Below are positions 1 to 10,437 of a stretch of 64,000 bases of DNA, piece by piece (the stretch's first letter is position 1; each line of letters starts with the position of its first letter). The DNA is from Diplolepis rosae. Taxonomy: Eukaryota > Arthropoda > Insecta > Hymenoptera > Diplolepididae. The stretch spans positions 248,001 to 312,000 of the forward strand of contig JAPYXD010000598.1 in the NCBI GenBank assembly GCA_030998225.1. The letters are read 5' to 3'. The notes beneath the pieces were generated by a model. It did not search any database. It was not told the origin of the DNA and was given only the letters and a program-made list of their open reading frames with translations. The position numbers and the translations under genes were made by a program.

Positions 1-687
1 ATATCAAGTTTTATATTTGACAGGATATTTTCCTGTGCAACTTATCAATTATAACGAGTTAGATTTCTAGCGAATTCGAAATGCGTGAAACGTGATATGA
101 AGCTCATGCGGCATACTTTGATGTAGAAAAACACGTGCGCTCTAGGAATCTAGTAGTAGGGAAAGTAATCTAGGAATTATGCTAATAAGTAGGGATAAAG
201 AATAAGTTTGATTGGCTGGTCGCACTTAACCTAATTAGTGGGAGGACGCAGAAAGGGTGCGCAATTACACATGTGACGGTGAAGCCTAGAAGACTTCATC
301 GCGAGAGATTCAGATTGATCTGGACCACTTGATCGATTGATCCGCGCGCGAGATCGTTTTAAAGAAAAGGACTTAGAGTTTTTGTTACATATCATCTTCG
401 TAATTGTAATAAGAATATAAAGTTATTAAAGTTTATAATACATATTTAAATTAAATAAATATAATAGTTTGAACTGTTGTGTACAATAAATTAATTAAGT
501 GTAATTAATTTAATATACCTTGGATTTTATTTCCTTTTTAAATAAGTAAGACTTATTTCATCGAAGCAATTTCACTCCGACAAGGTGAGTTTCCACTCTT
601 TGATGTGGTGAGCTCCCACCCAGTCTTTACAATTGGAAATTATTATTGAAATTCAAAAGTTCCCGCTTAAAGTTACGGCGCGTTACA
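1..687 (+). repeat. Partial LTR of the gypsy family, 3' end
   Basis: The sequence ends GCGCGTTACA and is the reverse complement of 11367-12054 with only scattered mismatches. It is therefore the 3' part of a roughly 1.14-kb LTR-like unit whose start lies left of the window. It shares family landmarks with 23059-24197, including an ATTGGCT block and a CTAATTAGTGGGA block. It is directly followed by AGTA and then by element A. Confidence 0.8.
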
Positions 688-691
688 AGTA
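688..691. other. AGTA spacer, probable 4-bp target-site duplicate
   Basis: The tetranucleotide lies exactly between an LTR end (TTACA) and the next LTR start (TGTAA). The other end of element A is followed by AGCA, so the two flanks agree at 3 of 4 bases. Ty3/gypsy integrases make short duplications of this size. Confidence 0.5.
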
Positions 692-1063
692 TGTAATGAT
701 GAGCGGTCGTTACGCAACGCACCTAAAGAGGCAGCACCTCACGGTATCGAATAAAGCGGGAATCAACCATAGGATTTAAGTATAATCTAGGTAAATGTGG
801 TTTGTTGATTAAAATGTAGAGAGATTGGTACTGCTAAAATGGGCAATTCGATATAAGTATACTATAATATAAGGAGTGACTGAGTTAGAAGTATAAGAAG
901 GATGTTCGTAGTAAAACATGACTAGCCTTGCGATAGAATAGAATAAATAGAATAAATAGAATAATAGTAAAATATTCTTTGCATTGGACATGGAGTGTTC
1001 AACAGATGTTTAGTTTATTTGTAAAGTTTACTTACCAGAAAATTTATGTTAATATAGGGATTG

Positions 1064-1641
1064 AAAAGAGAACTGATTAAAGTGGATAAAATTTAATAAT
1101 ACGTTTTATTCTCAAAAAGGATATGGAAAATTAAAATAAAAACTCAAGAGTCGTTTTTTTTGGTCTATGTTCCAAAATTGTCGAAGACTCTCTGTTCGTC
1201 GATCTGTCGTCAGGGTCAGATCCTGGCACGTCACAGCGCCCAGAGATCCGCCTTTATTCTCCCACTCTTTCGTGACTAGCCAATTAGTTTTTACATCTAA
1301 CCCCTACTCTTAATTCTATTTCAATCCCTATCGACTCTTTAACTATTTGTTAGATGACAAACTTAAGGCATGATTTGATGGGCATCGCTCGACCCTTAAC
1401 ATATGGAACGTCTTGTGTCCAAGTGGTTCTGACTGTTCTTTTATGACACAATGCAGGTTAGACCGTTCTAAGCCCATAGTTTTATAGTTTTTGAACACTT
1501 AGGGTTGTTGAGTGATTTATTACATTTCGAGTCCTTTTCCGCTGAAAGTCCTTTATTTTCTACGTCGTAAATAAAATAGTAAAGAAATGCAGTCTACGCT
1601 CTTCTAAGAAGTTCTGTTTTATATAAATTGTCATTCCTAAT
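1064..1641 (-). repeat. LTR core shared by both ends of element A, copy 1
   Basis: The stretch matches 10605-11183 with a handful of substitutions and a one-base indel (TTGTTGAG against TTGTTTGAG). The orientation is the same in both copies. This is the part that behaves like a normal LTR pair. Confidence 0.9.
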
Positions 1642-1898
1642 CCTACAGAATCTAAAACCCTAAACTAGCATGCTTCGGACTAAATAAGTCCTCTTTTCAA
1701 TCCCTATATTAACATAAATTTCCTCGTAAGTAAACTTTACAAATAAACTAAACATCTGTTGAACACTCCATGTCCAATGCAAAGAATATTTTACTATTAT
1801 TCTATTTATTCTATTTATTCTATTCTATCGCAAGGCTAGTCACGTTTTACTACGAACATCCTTCTTATACTTCTAACTCAGTCTCTCTTTATATTATA

Positions 1899-2636
1899 AA
1901 GGGTTTCCCAATAAGGGTGATATGATTTTGAATGTCCCTATCGGGCTCATTTGAACTGAAATTTTTGACGTCTGCTGTAAGCCATTTAATCATGAGTAGT
2001 TTCACGCTTCCACAACGTTTGGAAATTGTCCAATTATTTTATCAAAATTCGAGAAGTTTTGTCGGTGTTCAAAGAGCATATCGTGCAAAATATGGTCGTC
2101 ATTCTGCTCCTTCCGCGCTCTCAATTCGTCGAATAATCGATAAGTTGGAGAGTGAATTTACTCTATTGGATACTAAGCCTAAAACTCGTATGCGTACCGC
2201 ACGTTCTAGACAGAATATAGCCGCCGTACAGGCCAGTATCGAGGAAAACCGTGAATTGTCCGTGCCACGCCGATCTCAGGAATTGGGCCTGTCCAGGATG
2301 ACTACCTGGCGTATTTTGCGATTGGATCTTGGCCTGCATCCCTATAAGATGATTCTGGCCCAAGAACTGAAGCCTAATGACCATCGTTTGCGTCGGGAGT
2401 TCGCGGATTGGGCTCTGGAATCAATTGAAAATGATCCCAATTTTCATCAAAAAATCATCTTTTCTGATGAGGCGCATTTTTGGCTCAAGTCTCGGGGGAC
2501 ATTTGGCCGATATATTGTTTAAATCATAAATGGCATATAATATCCAATATAATAAAAAAGATTTCGATCAATTCCGAATGAATATTCAGTGTTTTTTTTC
2601 AATTTCAAAACATATCACCCTTATTGGGAAACCCTT
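1899..2636 (+). mobile_element. Mariner/Tc1-type DNA transposon, internally deleted
   Basis: The element is 738 bp long. Its perfect inverted termini start AAGGGTTTCCCAATAAGG and end with the reverse complement. It is flanked by TA at 1897-1898 and 2637-2638. The inverted arm of the same LTR (about 853-870) carries the uninterrupted site with a single TA, so the boundaries and the TA duplication are directly visible. It encodes only the N-terminal part of a transposase. Confidence 0.92.
1932..2522 (+). pseudogene. Truncated mariner-type transposase (HTH plus start of DDE domain)
   Basis: The frame is 196 codons, about half of a full transposase. An N-terminal helix-turn-helix region of the DUF4817 type (around residues 22-80, LPQRLEIVQLFYQNSRS) is followed by a second HTH-like stretch (around 95-145, SRMTTWRIL). 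It ends just after IIFSDEAHFWL, which holds the first catalytic Asp of a DDE nuclease; the rest of the catalytic core is absent. After the motif the reading frame runs into unrelated residues and stops, as expected from an internal deletion. An alternative start is the Met at codon 21 (MSSFTLPQ), which fits the family start better. It would bind the element's termini but cannot cut DNA by itself. Confidence 0.8.
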
Positions 2637-2809
2637 TAGTATACTTATATCGAATTGCCCATTTTAGCAGTACCAATCTCTCTATATTTTAATCAACAAA
2701 CCACATTTACCTAGATTATACTTAAATCCTATGGTTGATTCCCGCTTTATTCGATACCGTGAGGTGCTGCCTCTTTAGGTGCGTTGCGTAACGATCGCTC
2801 ATCGTTACA

Positions 2810-2820
2810 CCTCCTCCCTT
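2810..2820 (-). other. Polypurine tract of element A
   Basis: The minus strand reads AAGGGAGGAGG directly before the LTR start TGTAACG. Element B has AGGGGAGGAG at the equivalent place. This is the expected plus-strand primer for reverse transcription. Confidence 0.7.
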
Positions 2821-3296
2821 AAGAAAAAGGTCGTTCCTTTGAACGATACTTTTCCAAAAAAAATAAAAAATAAAAGTTTAATAATAAAATTTAAACCCAA
2901 TATTTTGTTCAATATCTATGTGACCCATGGTCTTATGTTTCTCAAAAGTCTATCTTCCTTAACAAGTTAGAATAGTGAGATTCATAATTCCATGCATTTC
3001 AAAGTGATCGCCCTTCACTCACTTTCGTTTTTAGCCATATACCATATACTTGTGCTATTTTGTATACATATATCTCTGTACTATATGCATTTACATTATA
3101 TTCTAAATTTATTCACACAAATCATGTAAATAAAACAAAAAGGAATGAACCTTAATTTTAAAATTTTATACTCGACTATCTATTGACTTATTAATTATTA
3201 ATAAGTTCAAGAACAAAACAAATTAATTTCGAATCATATACGAATTTCAACGTAAATTTAGATTACTTATTTTATTTATTCATTTACATTGATTTG

Positions 3297-3330
<34 letters not shown>

Positions 3331-3346
3331 TAAATATATATACGTC
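2821..3346 (-). other. Element A 3' untranslated region
   Basis: It is AT-rich and non-coding, between the integrase stop and the purine tract. A TA-rich simple repeat lies at about 3298-3340. No env frame is present. Confidence 0.6.
3298..3340. repeat. (TA)n simple repeat
   Basis: The run is almost pure TA with a few interruptions. Confidence 0.9.
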
Positions 3347-5194
3347 TCATACGTATCGTAAAAAGGCATGTTTCACTCTATTAACGTGCACAATTTTTGT
3401 TTCTCGAGAATTGACTTGTAATTCTAAGTTGACGTCATCAATGATTCTATTTATTTTGTACGGACCCTCATAGTAATCGTCTAGTTTGTTTTCGCGATTC
3501 GATATTAATAGTTGAACATATTGTCCAACTTCAAATTTTTTATCATTGAGTTTTAAATCATAGTACTTCTTACATCGTTGTTTATCTGCTTCTAATCGCA
3601 CTACACATAATGACTCTTTTTCAGTAATTCGGTTAAGTAATTTATCTACCATTCCTACGTAAGTTAAAGGAACATTTTTATCTGCGAATTCAGATGGAAA
3701 TCTAATTTTTCTTCCGAAAACTACTTCGTGGGGGGTTAGACCTGTCGATTCATGAGCCGAGGTATTGAAAGAAAACATAGCGTACGGCAGCCACTGATCC
3801 CAATTCGTTTTTGTGCAGTAATGTCTAAGATACTCTACAAATGTGTGATGACTCCTCTCCAAAGCTCCTAATGACTGGAGGTGATAAACACTTGAACGAT
3901 ATTGGCGGATTTTAAATAAAATAGCAAAGCAAGACATAATTTTACTCATGAATTGGGAACCTTGATCGGTTTGTATTATTTCTGGGCATCCGAAGATGCA
4001 AATAAAATTTTCTGCGAAAGCAACTGCTATGTGAGGAGCATCAATTTTTGATAATGGTATGGCGCCGGAATATTTACTTAAGCAATCTTGCCATGTGAGC
4101 ATAAAAGAATTTCCTGATTCTGTAACGGGTAATGGACCTACTAAATCTATTTGTACCTTTTCAAAAGCTCTAGTCGGTGTATCTGTGATTTGCATTGGTA
4201 CTTTAGTTTTTTGCCTAACTAGTTTTTTCTTTTGACATGATTCGCAAGAGCGGACATAATCGCGTATATCTTCGCGCATACCTTTCCAATAAAATCGTTC
4301 CCTCACGCGTTCGTACGTTTTCGTTTCACCCTTATGTCCGCCTACTGTTGAGTCATGGCACTCTTGAATAATTACAATACGATTATTTTCATCTGGAATT
4401 TCCACCTCACCTGTACAGACTGTGATTTCGTATCCACCCTTCCCAAAATGTGTACGAAATATATTTTCTATTATAGTCCACGGCATTTTGTCAAATCCGT
4501 TTCCTTCTCGAGATAAACTAAGAGTTTTAACTTTCATTCCCTCCATTGCCTCTCGAAGAGTGATCACAGCGCTTTCTATATTTTTTGCAAAAGTTCTAGA
4601 ATCATAATTTTCCTTGATAAATAAATTAAAAATAAATCTTTTATTTTCCCTTATGGATGTTACCATTCCTAGCTCGGCAATCTCTTCTTTCGTATCGGAT
4701 AATTTAATGAGTAATTTATTTATCAATTCGCGACCTACAGGTGTTATTAAAACTCCATCGCAAGAAACAAAATTAATCAAGTTATCATTCCTCATCCACA
4801 ATTTATCTCTACTTATTTTGAATAAAGACGTAAGAGATTCTATTCCCGCGCTCCGGATGGGTGCCGCTACAGCAGGATCGCGTTCTTCGATTCGCACGCT
4901 TTTATCAGGTATTTCGTAATCGTTTTCTCCTGTATTATCGTCGATTATCTCCCCCCATATTCCCTTTAAATTTTTAACGTCCGTTTCGTCAAGCTCAGCG
5001 TCACGGTCATTACCTGAGCACCTGTAGGAGGTCACCAGTCCTTTATTGTGGTTGGCCAGTCCACCTTCTTCCCTTGAGTCTCCAGGAGGGGGATCCTTCC
5101 TCCCTTCAGTGACCCGTCTGGTGGATATAGGAGTCTCCAGAAGCCCCCAGGTACCAATACCTGGTACCCTGCTTCCTTCAGCGGCTCGCTCCAC
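3347..5194 (-). CDS. Element A integrase part of pol
   Basis: The frame is 615 codons from the first Met, in the same frame as the upstream RT part but cut off from it by two TGA codons (5279-5281 and 5234-5236). The N-terminal zinc domain is visible as HDSTVGGHKG followed by CESCQ. The catalytic D,D-35-E core appears as DLVGPLP, TDQGSQF and GALERSHH. A C-terminal GPY/F module (YEGPYKI) follows. The product would insert the element's cDNA into the nucleus. Compared with element B one conserved Pro of the YHPQSLGALE segment is Leu here. The start given is only the first Met after the stops; the natural protein would be a continuation of pol. Confidence 0.85.
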   Translation of the reverse strand: MERAAEGSRVPGIGTWGLLETPISTRRVTEGRKDPPPGDSREEGGLANHNKGLVTSYRCSGNDRDAELDETDVKNLKGIWGEIIDDNTGENDYEIPDKSVRIEERDPAVAAPIRSAGIESLTSLFKISRDKLWMRNDNLINFVSCDGVLITPVGRELINKLLIKLSDTKEEIAELGMVTSIRENKRFIFNLFIKENYDSRTFAKNIESAVITLREAMEGMKVKTLSLSREGNGFDKMPWTIIENIFRTHFGKGGYEITVCTGEVEIPDENNRIVIIQECHDSTVGGHKGETKTYERVRERFYWKGMREDIRDYVRSCESCQKKKLVRQKTKVPMQITDTPTRAFEKVQIDLVGPLPVTESGNSFMLTWQDCLSKYSGAIPLSKIDAPHIAVAFAENFICIFGCPEIIQTDQGSQFMSKIMSCFAILFKIRQYRSSVYHLQSLGALERSHHTFVEYLRHYCTKTNWDQWLPYAMFSFNTSAHESTGLTPHEVVFGRKIRFPSEFADKNVPLTYVGMVDKLLNRITEKESLCVVRLEADKQRCKKYYDLKLNDKKFEVGQYVQLLISNRENKLDDYYEGPYKINRIIDDVNLELQVNSRETKIVHVNRVKHAFLRYV

Positions 5195-5278
5195 CAGTTT
5201 GGAGGTAGGAGGGGTAACGTCATAACCGACTGCTCATGCTCCTCCTCCTATAGCTCCTTGTTTATTGCTAACATTCTC

Positions 5279-8035
5279 TCATCCTTCAACCCTTAGAGAT
5301 TTGCTTAGTGCTCCCGTTTTCTCTGGGTGCAGAGGCGGGTCAACGACGTCCGCCCTGCCAGAAAATGCACCCAATTTTCCCACTGGCGTCCCAAGTGAAT
5401 CAGGTGCACGTCCAGACAGATTTTGCAGACCGCAAACACGCCTCCGCTGCACCAACGTCTCCCCCGCCCTTGCGGTAAACAAGGGTTGAATATTTTGGGG
5501 CGTTAAATCATAACTAGATTTTCCTTCCCTCGAGCCCCTTCCAAAGGCGACGTTCTCCCCGAGAACGCTGCTCGAGGTAACGTCCTTCTCAAGGACGACG
5601 TTCTCCCCGAGAACGTTGACAGCGACAACGTTTTCTGTGAGGTCGACATTCTCCCCGAGAACGTCACTCGTAATGTTACAATTATCATCGTCACTGTCTA
5701 TTTCAAAATCAGTACTGTCTTTGTCATTTCCCTCAATTTCCATTTGAGGAAAAGCTTTCTCAATTGGATATTCGCTATAGAGAATAAAACTTTCGAAAGA
5801 TCGACCATGAGCAGTTGGTAGTGCCTTGTTTTTATCAACAGCACTATTCCCTCCACTGCACATGTCCTCTCCTTCTCTCTCTACCGGGTTTCTAGATAGT
5901 GCGTCTGCGTTAGCATTCACCCTCCCTGGCTTATATTGTATTTCGAAATCATATTCCTGTAATTTTATTTTCCAGCGTGCTAGTCTGGAACTTAAAGTAG
6001 GGTCTTTTAATTGATACAACCAAGTAAGTGGACGATGGTCAGTTAACAAGACAAATCTCTGACCGTATACGTAAGGTCGAAAATGCTTTACCGCAAAAAT
6101 TATTGCTAAGAGTTCTTTTTCAGTAGTAGTGTAATTAGATTCCGCCTTGTTAAGAGTATTTGATGCATAAGCGACGGGCAAATCTTTTCCTATAACTCCC
6201 TGGCTCAGGATAGCCTCTACAGCGTAATCGGATGCGTCGGTCGTTATTATAAATGGCTTCGAAAAATCAGGGTACTGCAAAATCGGTTTAGAACACAAAA
6301 TTATTTTTAATTTATCAAATGCTTTCTGTGCTTCACTCGTCCAAAAAAAAGGTATATTTTTCTTTAATAAATTATTTAAAGGTTTAGCTATTAGAGCAAA
6401 TCCAGGAATGAATCGTCTGTAATAACCAGCAAGTCCAAGAAACTGTTTAATATTTTTTCGACCTTTAGGCTGGGGAAACTTACTAACTGCCTCAATTTTG
6501 TTTGGATCTGGTTTCACACCATCTTCTGAGATGACATGACCTAAATAACCTATTTCTTTGCATAAGAAACGACATTTATCGGGTTGCAATACAAGTCCAG
6601 CTGTTTTTAGACGGCCTAGAAGCTTTTCCAACTTTTGATTGTGTTCTTGAAGGGATTTAGCATATATGACGATATCGTCCATATATACAAATAATTCTAT
6701 ACCTTGTAAGCCAGTAAGGACTTTATCCATTAACCTCTGAAAAGTTGCGGGAGCGTTTTTTAGTCCAAAGGGCATTCTGTTAAATTCAAAATGACCAAAT
6801 GGAGTAGAAAAAGCAGTTTTGTGACGGTCCCGAGATTCGACCTCAATTTGGTGAAATCCCGCCGCCAAATCTAGAACTGAAAAATATTTTGCACCCCCTA
6901 GTTGGTCCAAAATATCCGTTATGTTGGGAAGAGGATAAGCATCACCTACAGTTTTTTCGTTTAGCGACCGGTAGTCTATTACCATGCGCCAGCGCTTGCG
7001 CCCTTGAGAATCGGCCTTCTTAGGTACCACCCAAACGGGTGAATTGTAGGATGAATCAGAAGTCCTAATCGCATTATTATCGGTGAGTTTAGCTGTTTCA
7101 GTGTTAATCACTTCTTTGTGAATAATAGGATAACGATAATTTCTTATATTGACAGGGATATCATCTGTAGTATTTATGCTGTGTTTAAGTACATTAGTGC
7201 ATCCTAATTTATCTCCATTTAAGAAAAATTGATAAGAGAATTTTTGTAACAAATTTAAAAGTGATTTCTTTTCTTCTGAATTTAAATTCGTTAAATTAAG
7301 TGTGGCAATTAAATCTTTAAATCTATCTATGGCAATTTCTTTAGAAATTTTATTAATTTGAGATGTTTTTTTGTAAGTTCTAGGTGCTGGTTCAATTATT
7401 TGAAATTCTTCAATTTGAACGGGAGGGATAACAATTTCTACATCCCTAGTAGTCGAATTTATGCAAAAAGCACGAACCTGATCATTTTTAACGCTTACTA
7501 ATGATTCTCCTAGAAAAACACCTGGACCTGTCTGTATTAGTGGTAAATATCCCTCTTTCATTTCTGGATTTGCGACTTTTAAAGACACTAGCTGCCTGGT
7601 TCGAGCCTTTAAGTTCAGAATATTGTTTTTAACGTTATGAGAAAAGGGAAATTCACCAAGTCCATGTTTTATAACTTTATTTTGCAAATCTATAGTAGAA
7701 TTATTTAAGAATGGCATTCCTAACATTCCACCAGACTTCACAGGAAAATTGTTTGGTACTATTTGAAATGCACACGGTGTACCATTGATTAATAAATTTA
7801 CTTCACCTTGTGTTTTTACACCTTTCTCGTTTATCCCGAATAAATGATATCGGACTTGTGAATCTACAGGCACTCCAGTTTTGATTATTTTCCGTTTTAT
7901 TAAATTCAGCTCGGCACCAGTGTGCCAAATCAAATCTACATTAGGTGAATGCTCTTTACTTTTTAAGTTGAAGTTAAGCACAATTCGCCTAAACGGTGCA
8001 GCATTTTCAAACAGCTCGTCGTCGCACCATTCCAA
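5279..8035 (-). CDS. Element A protease-reverse transcriptase-RNase H (pol, 5' part)
   Basis: The 918-codon frame is in the -1 frame relative to gag and is entered through the slip site at 8050-8056. Protease comes first, but the active site reads WHTGAELNLIK where element B has IIDTGAELNLIK, so the catalytic Asp is His. RT motifs are intact: VLDLAAGFHQ, LKNAPATFQ and YMDD. RNase H shows TTDASDYAV, TTEKELLAI and TDHRPLTWL. A spacer of about 190 residues follows, with a repeated LGENV motif (three visible copies around 5540-5670). It ends at TGA 5279-5281. It would copy element RNA into DNA if the protease worked. Confidence 0.88.
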   Translation of the reverse strand: MEWCDDELFENAAPFRRIVLNFNLKSKEHSPNVDLIWHTGAELNLIKRKIIKTGVPVDSQVRYHLFGINEKGVKTQGEVNLLINGTPCAFQIVPNNFPVKSGGMLGMPFLNNSTIDLQNKVIKHGLGEFPFSHNVKNNILNLKARTRQLVSLKVANPEMKEGYLPLIQTGPGVFLGESLVSVKNDQVRAFCINSTTRDVEIVIPPVQIEEFQIIEPAPRTYKKTSQINKISKEIAIDRFKDLIATLNLTNLNSEEKKSLLNLLQKFSYQFFLNGDKLGCTNVLKHSINTTDDIPVNIRNYRYPIIHKEVINTETAKLTDNNAIRTSDSSYNSPVWVVPKKADSQGRKRWRMVIDYRSLNEKTVGDAYPLPNITDILDQLGGAKYFSVLDLAAGFHQIEVESRDRHKTAFSTPFGHFEFNRMPFGLKNAPATFQRLMDKVLTGLQGIELFVYMDDIVIYAKSLQEHNQKLEKLLGRLKTAGLVLQPDKCRFLCKEIGYLGHVISEDGVKPDPNKIEAVSKFPQPKGRKNIKQFLGLAGYYRRFIPGFALIAKPLNNLLKKNIPFFWTSEAQKAFDKLKIILCSKPILQYPDFSKPFIITTDASDYAVEAILSQGVIGKDLPVAYASNTLNKAESNYTTTEKELLAIIFAVKHFRPYVYGQRFVLLTDHRPLTWLYQLKDPTLSSRLARWKIKLQEYDFEIQYKPGRVNANADALSRNPVEREGEDMCSGGNSAVDKNKALPTAHGRSFESFILYSEYPIEKAFPQMEIEGNDKDSTDFEIDSDDDNCNITSDVLGENVDLTENVVAVNVLGENVVLEKDVTSSSVLGENVAFGRGSREGKSSYDLTPQNIQPLFTARAGETLVQRRRVCGLQNLSGRAPDSLGTPVGKLGAFSGRADVVDPPLHPEKTGALSKSLRVEG

Positions 8036-8043
8036 CGAACTTG

Positions 8044-9450
8044 TTACTCGTTTAAAGTATTATCTTTATTTTTACGCGATTCCTCTATTTTATTTAATCG
8101 TTTTCGACACTCTTCATAATTGTGACCCGATCTTTTGCAAAATTTACATTGATTCGCGTTATGATTATTTCTTCCTTGGAAGAAATTTTTCGCTATGTGA
8201 CCTGGTTTCCCGCATTTAAAACAATTTGACCTAGTTCCTTTGGCAATAGGGCACTCCCTCGCATAGTGACCTGGGTCATTGCAGACAAAACAAGCGTTCT
8301 GCCTTTCTTTAGTTACTTGTAAACATTCAGATTTACTGCAACGACTACACGCTATATCCGATCTCGCTGTTGGCGCTCTCCCGCCTTCAAATCGTCCATT
8401 ATGTCCCCCGCGATTTTTGCTACTTTTGTGACTCGCATTGTCTCCGTTACGAACTTCGCTAATTTTACGTACCCTAGCATTACTATGATAAGGTCTAAAT
8501 CGGTTTTGAACATCGGGACATTGCTTAAATTTTTGATGAGACTCAATAATCACCTTTTCACTTACTTTATTTTCAGGGTCTTTGCGACTTAGACCTGCCT
8601 CGTATTCGATTTCCCACTCGGCTGCTCTCGCTAAATTTATCGCTTCCTGTAAAGTGTTTGGTTGACCTACTCTTACACGCATTACTAATTCTCTTTTGAG
8701 TCCCATAATGAAATTTTCAAGAGCAGTTTCGCGAACTGATCGAATCATTATGCGTGCTGATTCCTCAAGGTTTTTTTCTTCGATTAATTCGATTATGCTT
8801 GTTAAAATTTTTCCTACTCTCGTGCCGTAATCTAAAACCTTCTCACTGTCTCTCTGAGCTACGGTAGCTAAGGATGTGTTTAATTGGCTAATGTTTCTAT
8901 GTTCAGTAAATGTAACTTTAATGTGACTAAGCAAATCTTCTAAATTATGAATATCTCTGTCTTGCAATGAATCGAAAGCAACTCCCGTAATTCGTGTTCT
9001 AATCATCAAAAATAAATAGTGTCTTTCTTTAGCCGCGATTGAGTTTCTTGCGTAAATACAGTCATTTACAAACCTCGAAACAGGCATATTTTGCCCGTCA
9101 AAATATTTTGGTAGGAATTCGAGTGCGGCTTTAAAAGGGATAGGGTTTTCTGGTTCTTCGCGAAGTGCAAAGATCGCAGAACTGCTGGAGCCTGCAGATA
9201 GGCTACCAGCGCTACTCTGAGGTGGATTCGTCAGCTGCATCACAGGCGCTTCGTCCGAAACAACATAATTAGTGTCTGGCATAATATTTGCGAGTCTAAC
9301 ATGATTACGCCCGCTTCGCAATTCTCGGATGTTTACCGGTCGTCCAACACTCTGGTCGCTAGATTCTGGAGGCAAATCTGCTGTTCTACCTTTTTTTGCG
9401 GTTTGGTTATTGGTCGCATTAGATCTTTTCCTACCTCGCCTAGGAGCCAT
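8044..9450 (-). CDS. Element A gag
   Basis: The frame is 468 codons. It has a basic N-terminus, a capsid-like helical middle containing PIPFKAALEFLPKYFDG and a C-terminal nucleocapsid. Among the zinc knuckles, CFVCNDPGHYAREC and CKFCKRSGHNYEEC are complete. CFKCGKPGHIAKNF has lost the last Cys, and the first one (CSRCSKSEC...) is degenerate. Element B's gag has four complete knuckles in the same places. Gag would form the particle and bind element RNA. The Met at 9450 follows a long AT-rich leader. The stop overlaps the pol entry signal. Confidence 0.88.
   Translation of the reverse strand: MAPRRGRKRSNATNNQTAKKGRTADLPPESSDQSVGRPVNIRELRSGRNHVRLANIMPDTNYVVSDEAPVMQLTNPPQSSAGSLSAGSSSSAIFALREEPENPIPFKAALEFLPKYFDGQNMPVSRFVNDCIYARNSIAAKERHYLFLMIRTRITGVAFDSLQDRDIHNLEDLLSHIKVTFTEHRNISQLNTSLATVAQRDSEKVLDYGTRVGKILTSIIELIEEKNLEESARIMIRSVRETALENFIMGLKRELVMRVRVGQPNTLQEAINLARAAEWEIEYEAGLSRKDPENKVSEKVIIESHQKFKQCPDVQNRFRPYHSNARVRKISEVRNGDNASHKSSKNRGGHNGRFEGGRAPTARSDIACSRCSKSECLQVTKERQNACFVCNDPGHYARECPIAKGTRSNCFKCGKPGHIAKNFFQGRNNHNANQCKFCKRSGHNYEECRKRLNKIEESRKNKDNTLNE
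8050..8056 (-). promoter_or_regulatory. -1 ribosomal frameshift heptamer of element A
   Basis: The minus strand reads T TTA AAC in gag frame, six bases before the gag stop. A slip of -1 at this heptamer opens the pol frame directly. Element B has the same heptamer at the same place, though the neighbouring sequence differs. The X XXY YYZ form is one of the strongest known eukaryotic slip sites. Confidence 0.8.
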
Positions 9451-10410
9451 TTTAATTTATAAAATCAAAAATAATTTATAAAATCCTACTATTTCTTTTA
9501 GAATTTTAGTCAATCCGTATAAAAGAATATATGATAAGTAAATTGAGTAAAATTTAACAATTACAACGCGATTTAACTTATAAAATTACTTAAGAATTTC
9601 GAATCAAATTAATGTAATAATAAAAATACAAATTCGAGAGATTGGCACTATACAGTTTAGTTTATTAAGGGCAATTCGACTTACATTTATGAGGTTCTTG
9701 AAGGTTTGGCTGACTACAATTTTCGGCACTTTTAATTATTCGTTTTTGTAAAATTTCACACACTATGCACACTCTCACAGCACTCGCGAGTCAGCCTCTT
9801 CAGATAATTTTATTATAATCCACAATCAGGTCCTATGAAGTTTCCAAATTAACTCTCGTTGATGATAGAGTCCTTGGTGGAATTATCAATCCTTGAATTC
9901 CTTCCGGTCCTTCCAGTCCTTCCAGTGTCCGTCGATTTTCCCTCGATGGGCCTGACGGTCGCGAAAGGCACCCTATCGTTAATTTAGAGTGCACGGGCCC
10001 CGCACCGCTTAACAACCCGGCTTATGCCTTTTCAACACGCGAGAAACCCGCAAAAACTCGCGAGTAGGTTGCGGCCTTATTGAAGAACTCCACGATTGTC
10101 GTCCTCCTATTCTTATTCCTTTCCAATTATCTTTTTTCGCAAGCTACTCGGTCCACCTGTTACTTAAAGATTTTTGTAATCAGAATAAGAAATTTTCGTC
10201 TTCTTCCAGCTCCCAGATGATGATGATCCAGCATACATTGGTCTCAAAATTCAAATTTAGTCGAAAATTTCGATAAAAGTTTTCGTCCAATGAAATCACT
10301 TTCGATAAGCAACTATTAAAATTTTTCTTCAAATTTCAAATTTAACTCCACTATATTTCACTTCACACTTTCCTTTTTACTTAATATTCACTCCCGACGA
10401 GTTTGTGGAA
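9451..10410 (-). other. Element A 5' leader with candidate splice donor
   Basis: About 960 bp are non-coding between the primer site and gag. The minus strand has ATGTAAGTCG (GTAAGT at 9684-9679). Element B has AATGTAAGTCG at the equivalent place, and both are followed by a GCCAATCTC motif. This suggests a conserved leader intron, but the acceptor is not certain. Confidence 0.5.
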
Positions 10411-10427
10411 TCCCACTTCTGACACCA
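10411..10427 (-). other. Primer binding site of element A
   Basis: The minus strand reads TGGTGTCAGAAGTGGGA, 10 bases after the LTR end ACA. PBSs of many Ty3/gypsy elements start with TGG, matching a tRNA CCA end. The tRNA was not identified. Confidence 0.65.
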
Positions 10428-10437
10428 AAATTGTACC

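Larger units (their letters stand above)
692..2809 (-). repeat. Element A 3' LTR with palindromic arms
   Basis: It starts on the minus strand at TGTAACGATG right after the purine tract and ends ATTACA at 692. The inner arm (2809 down to about 1690, without the mariner insert) is the reverse complement of the outer arm (692 to about 1070). Between them lie about 55 bp of unpaired DNA and a 578-bp core (1064-1641) that matches 10605-11183 in the same orientation. Without the 738-bp insert and its duplicated TA it is about 1378 bp. Confidence 0.75.
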
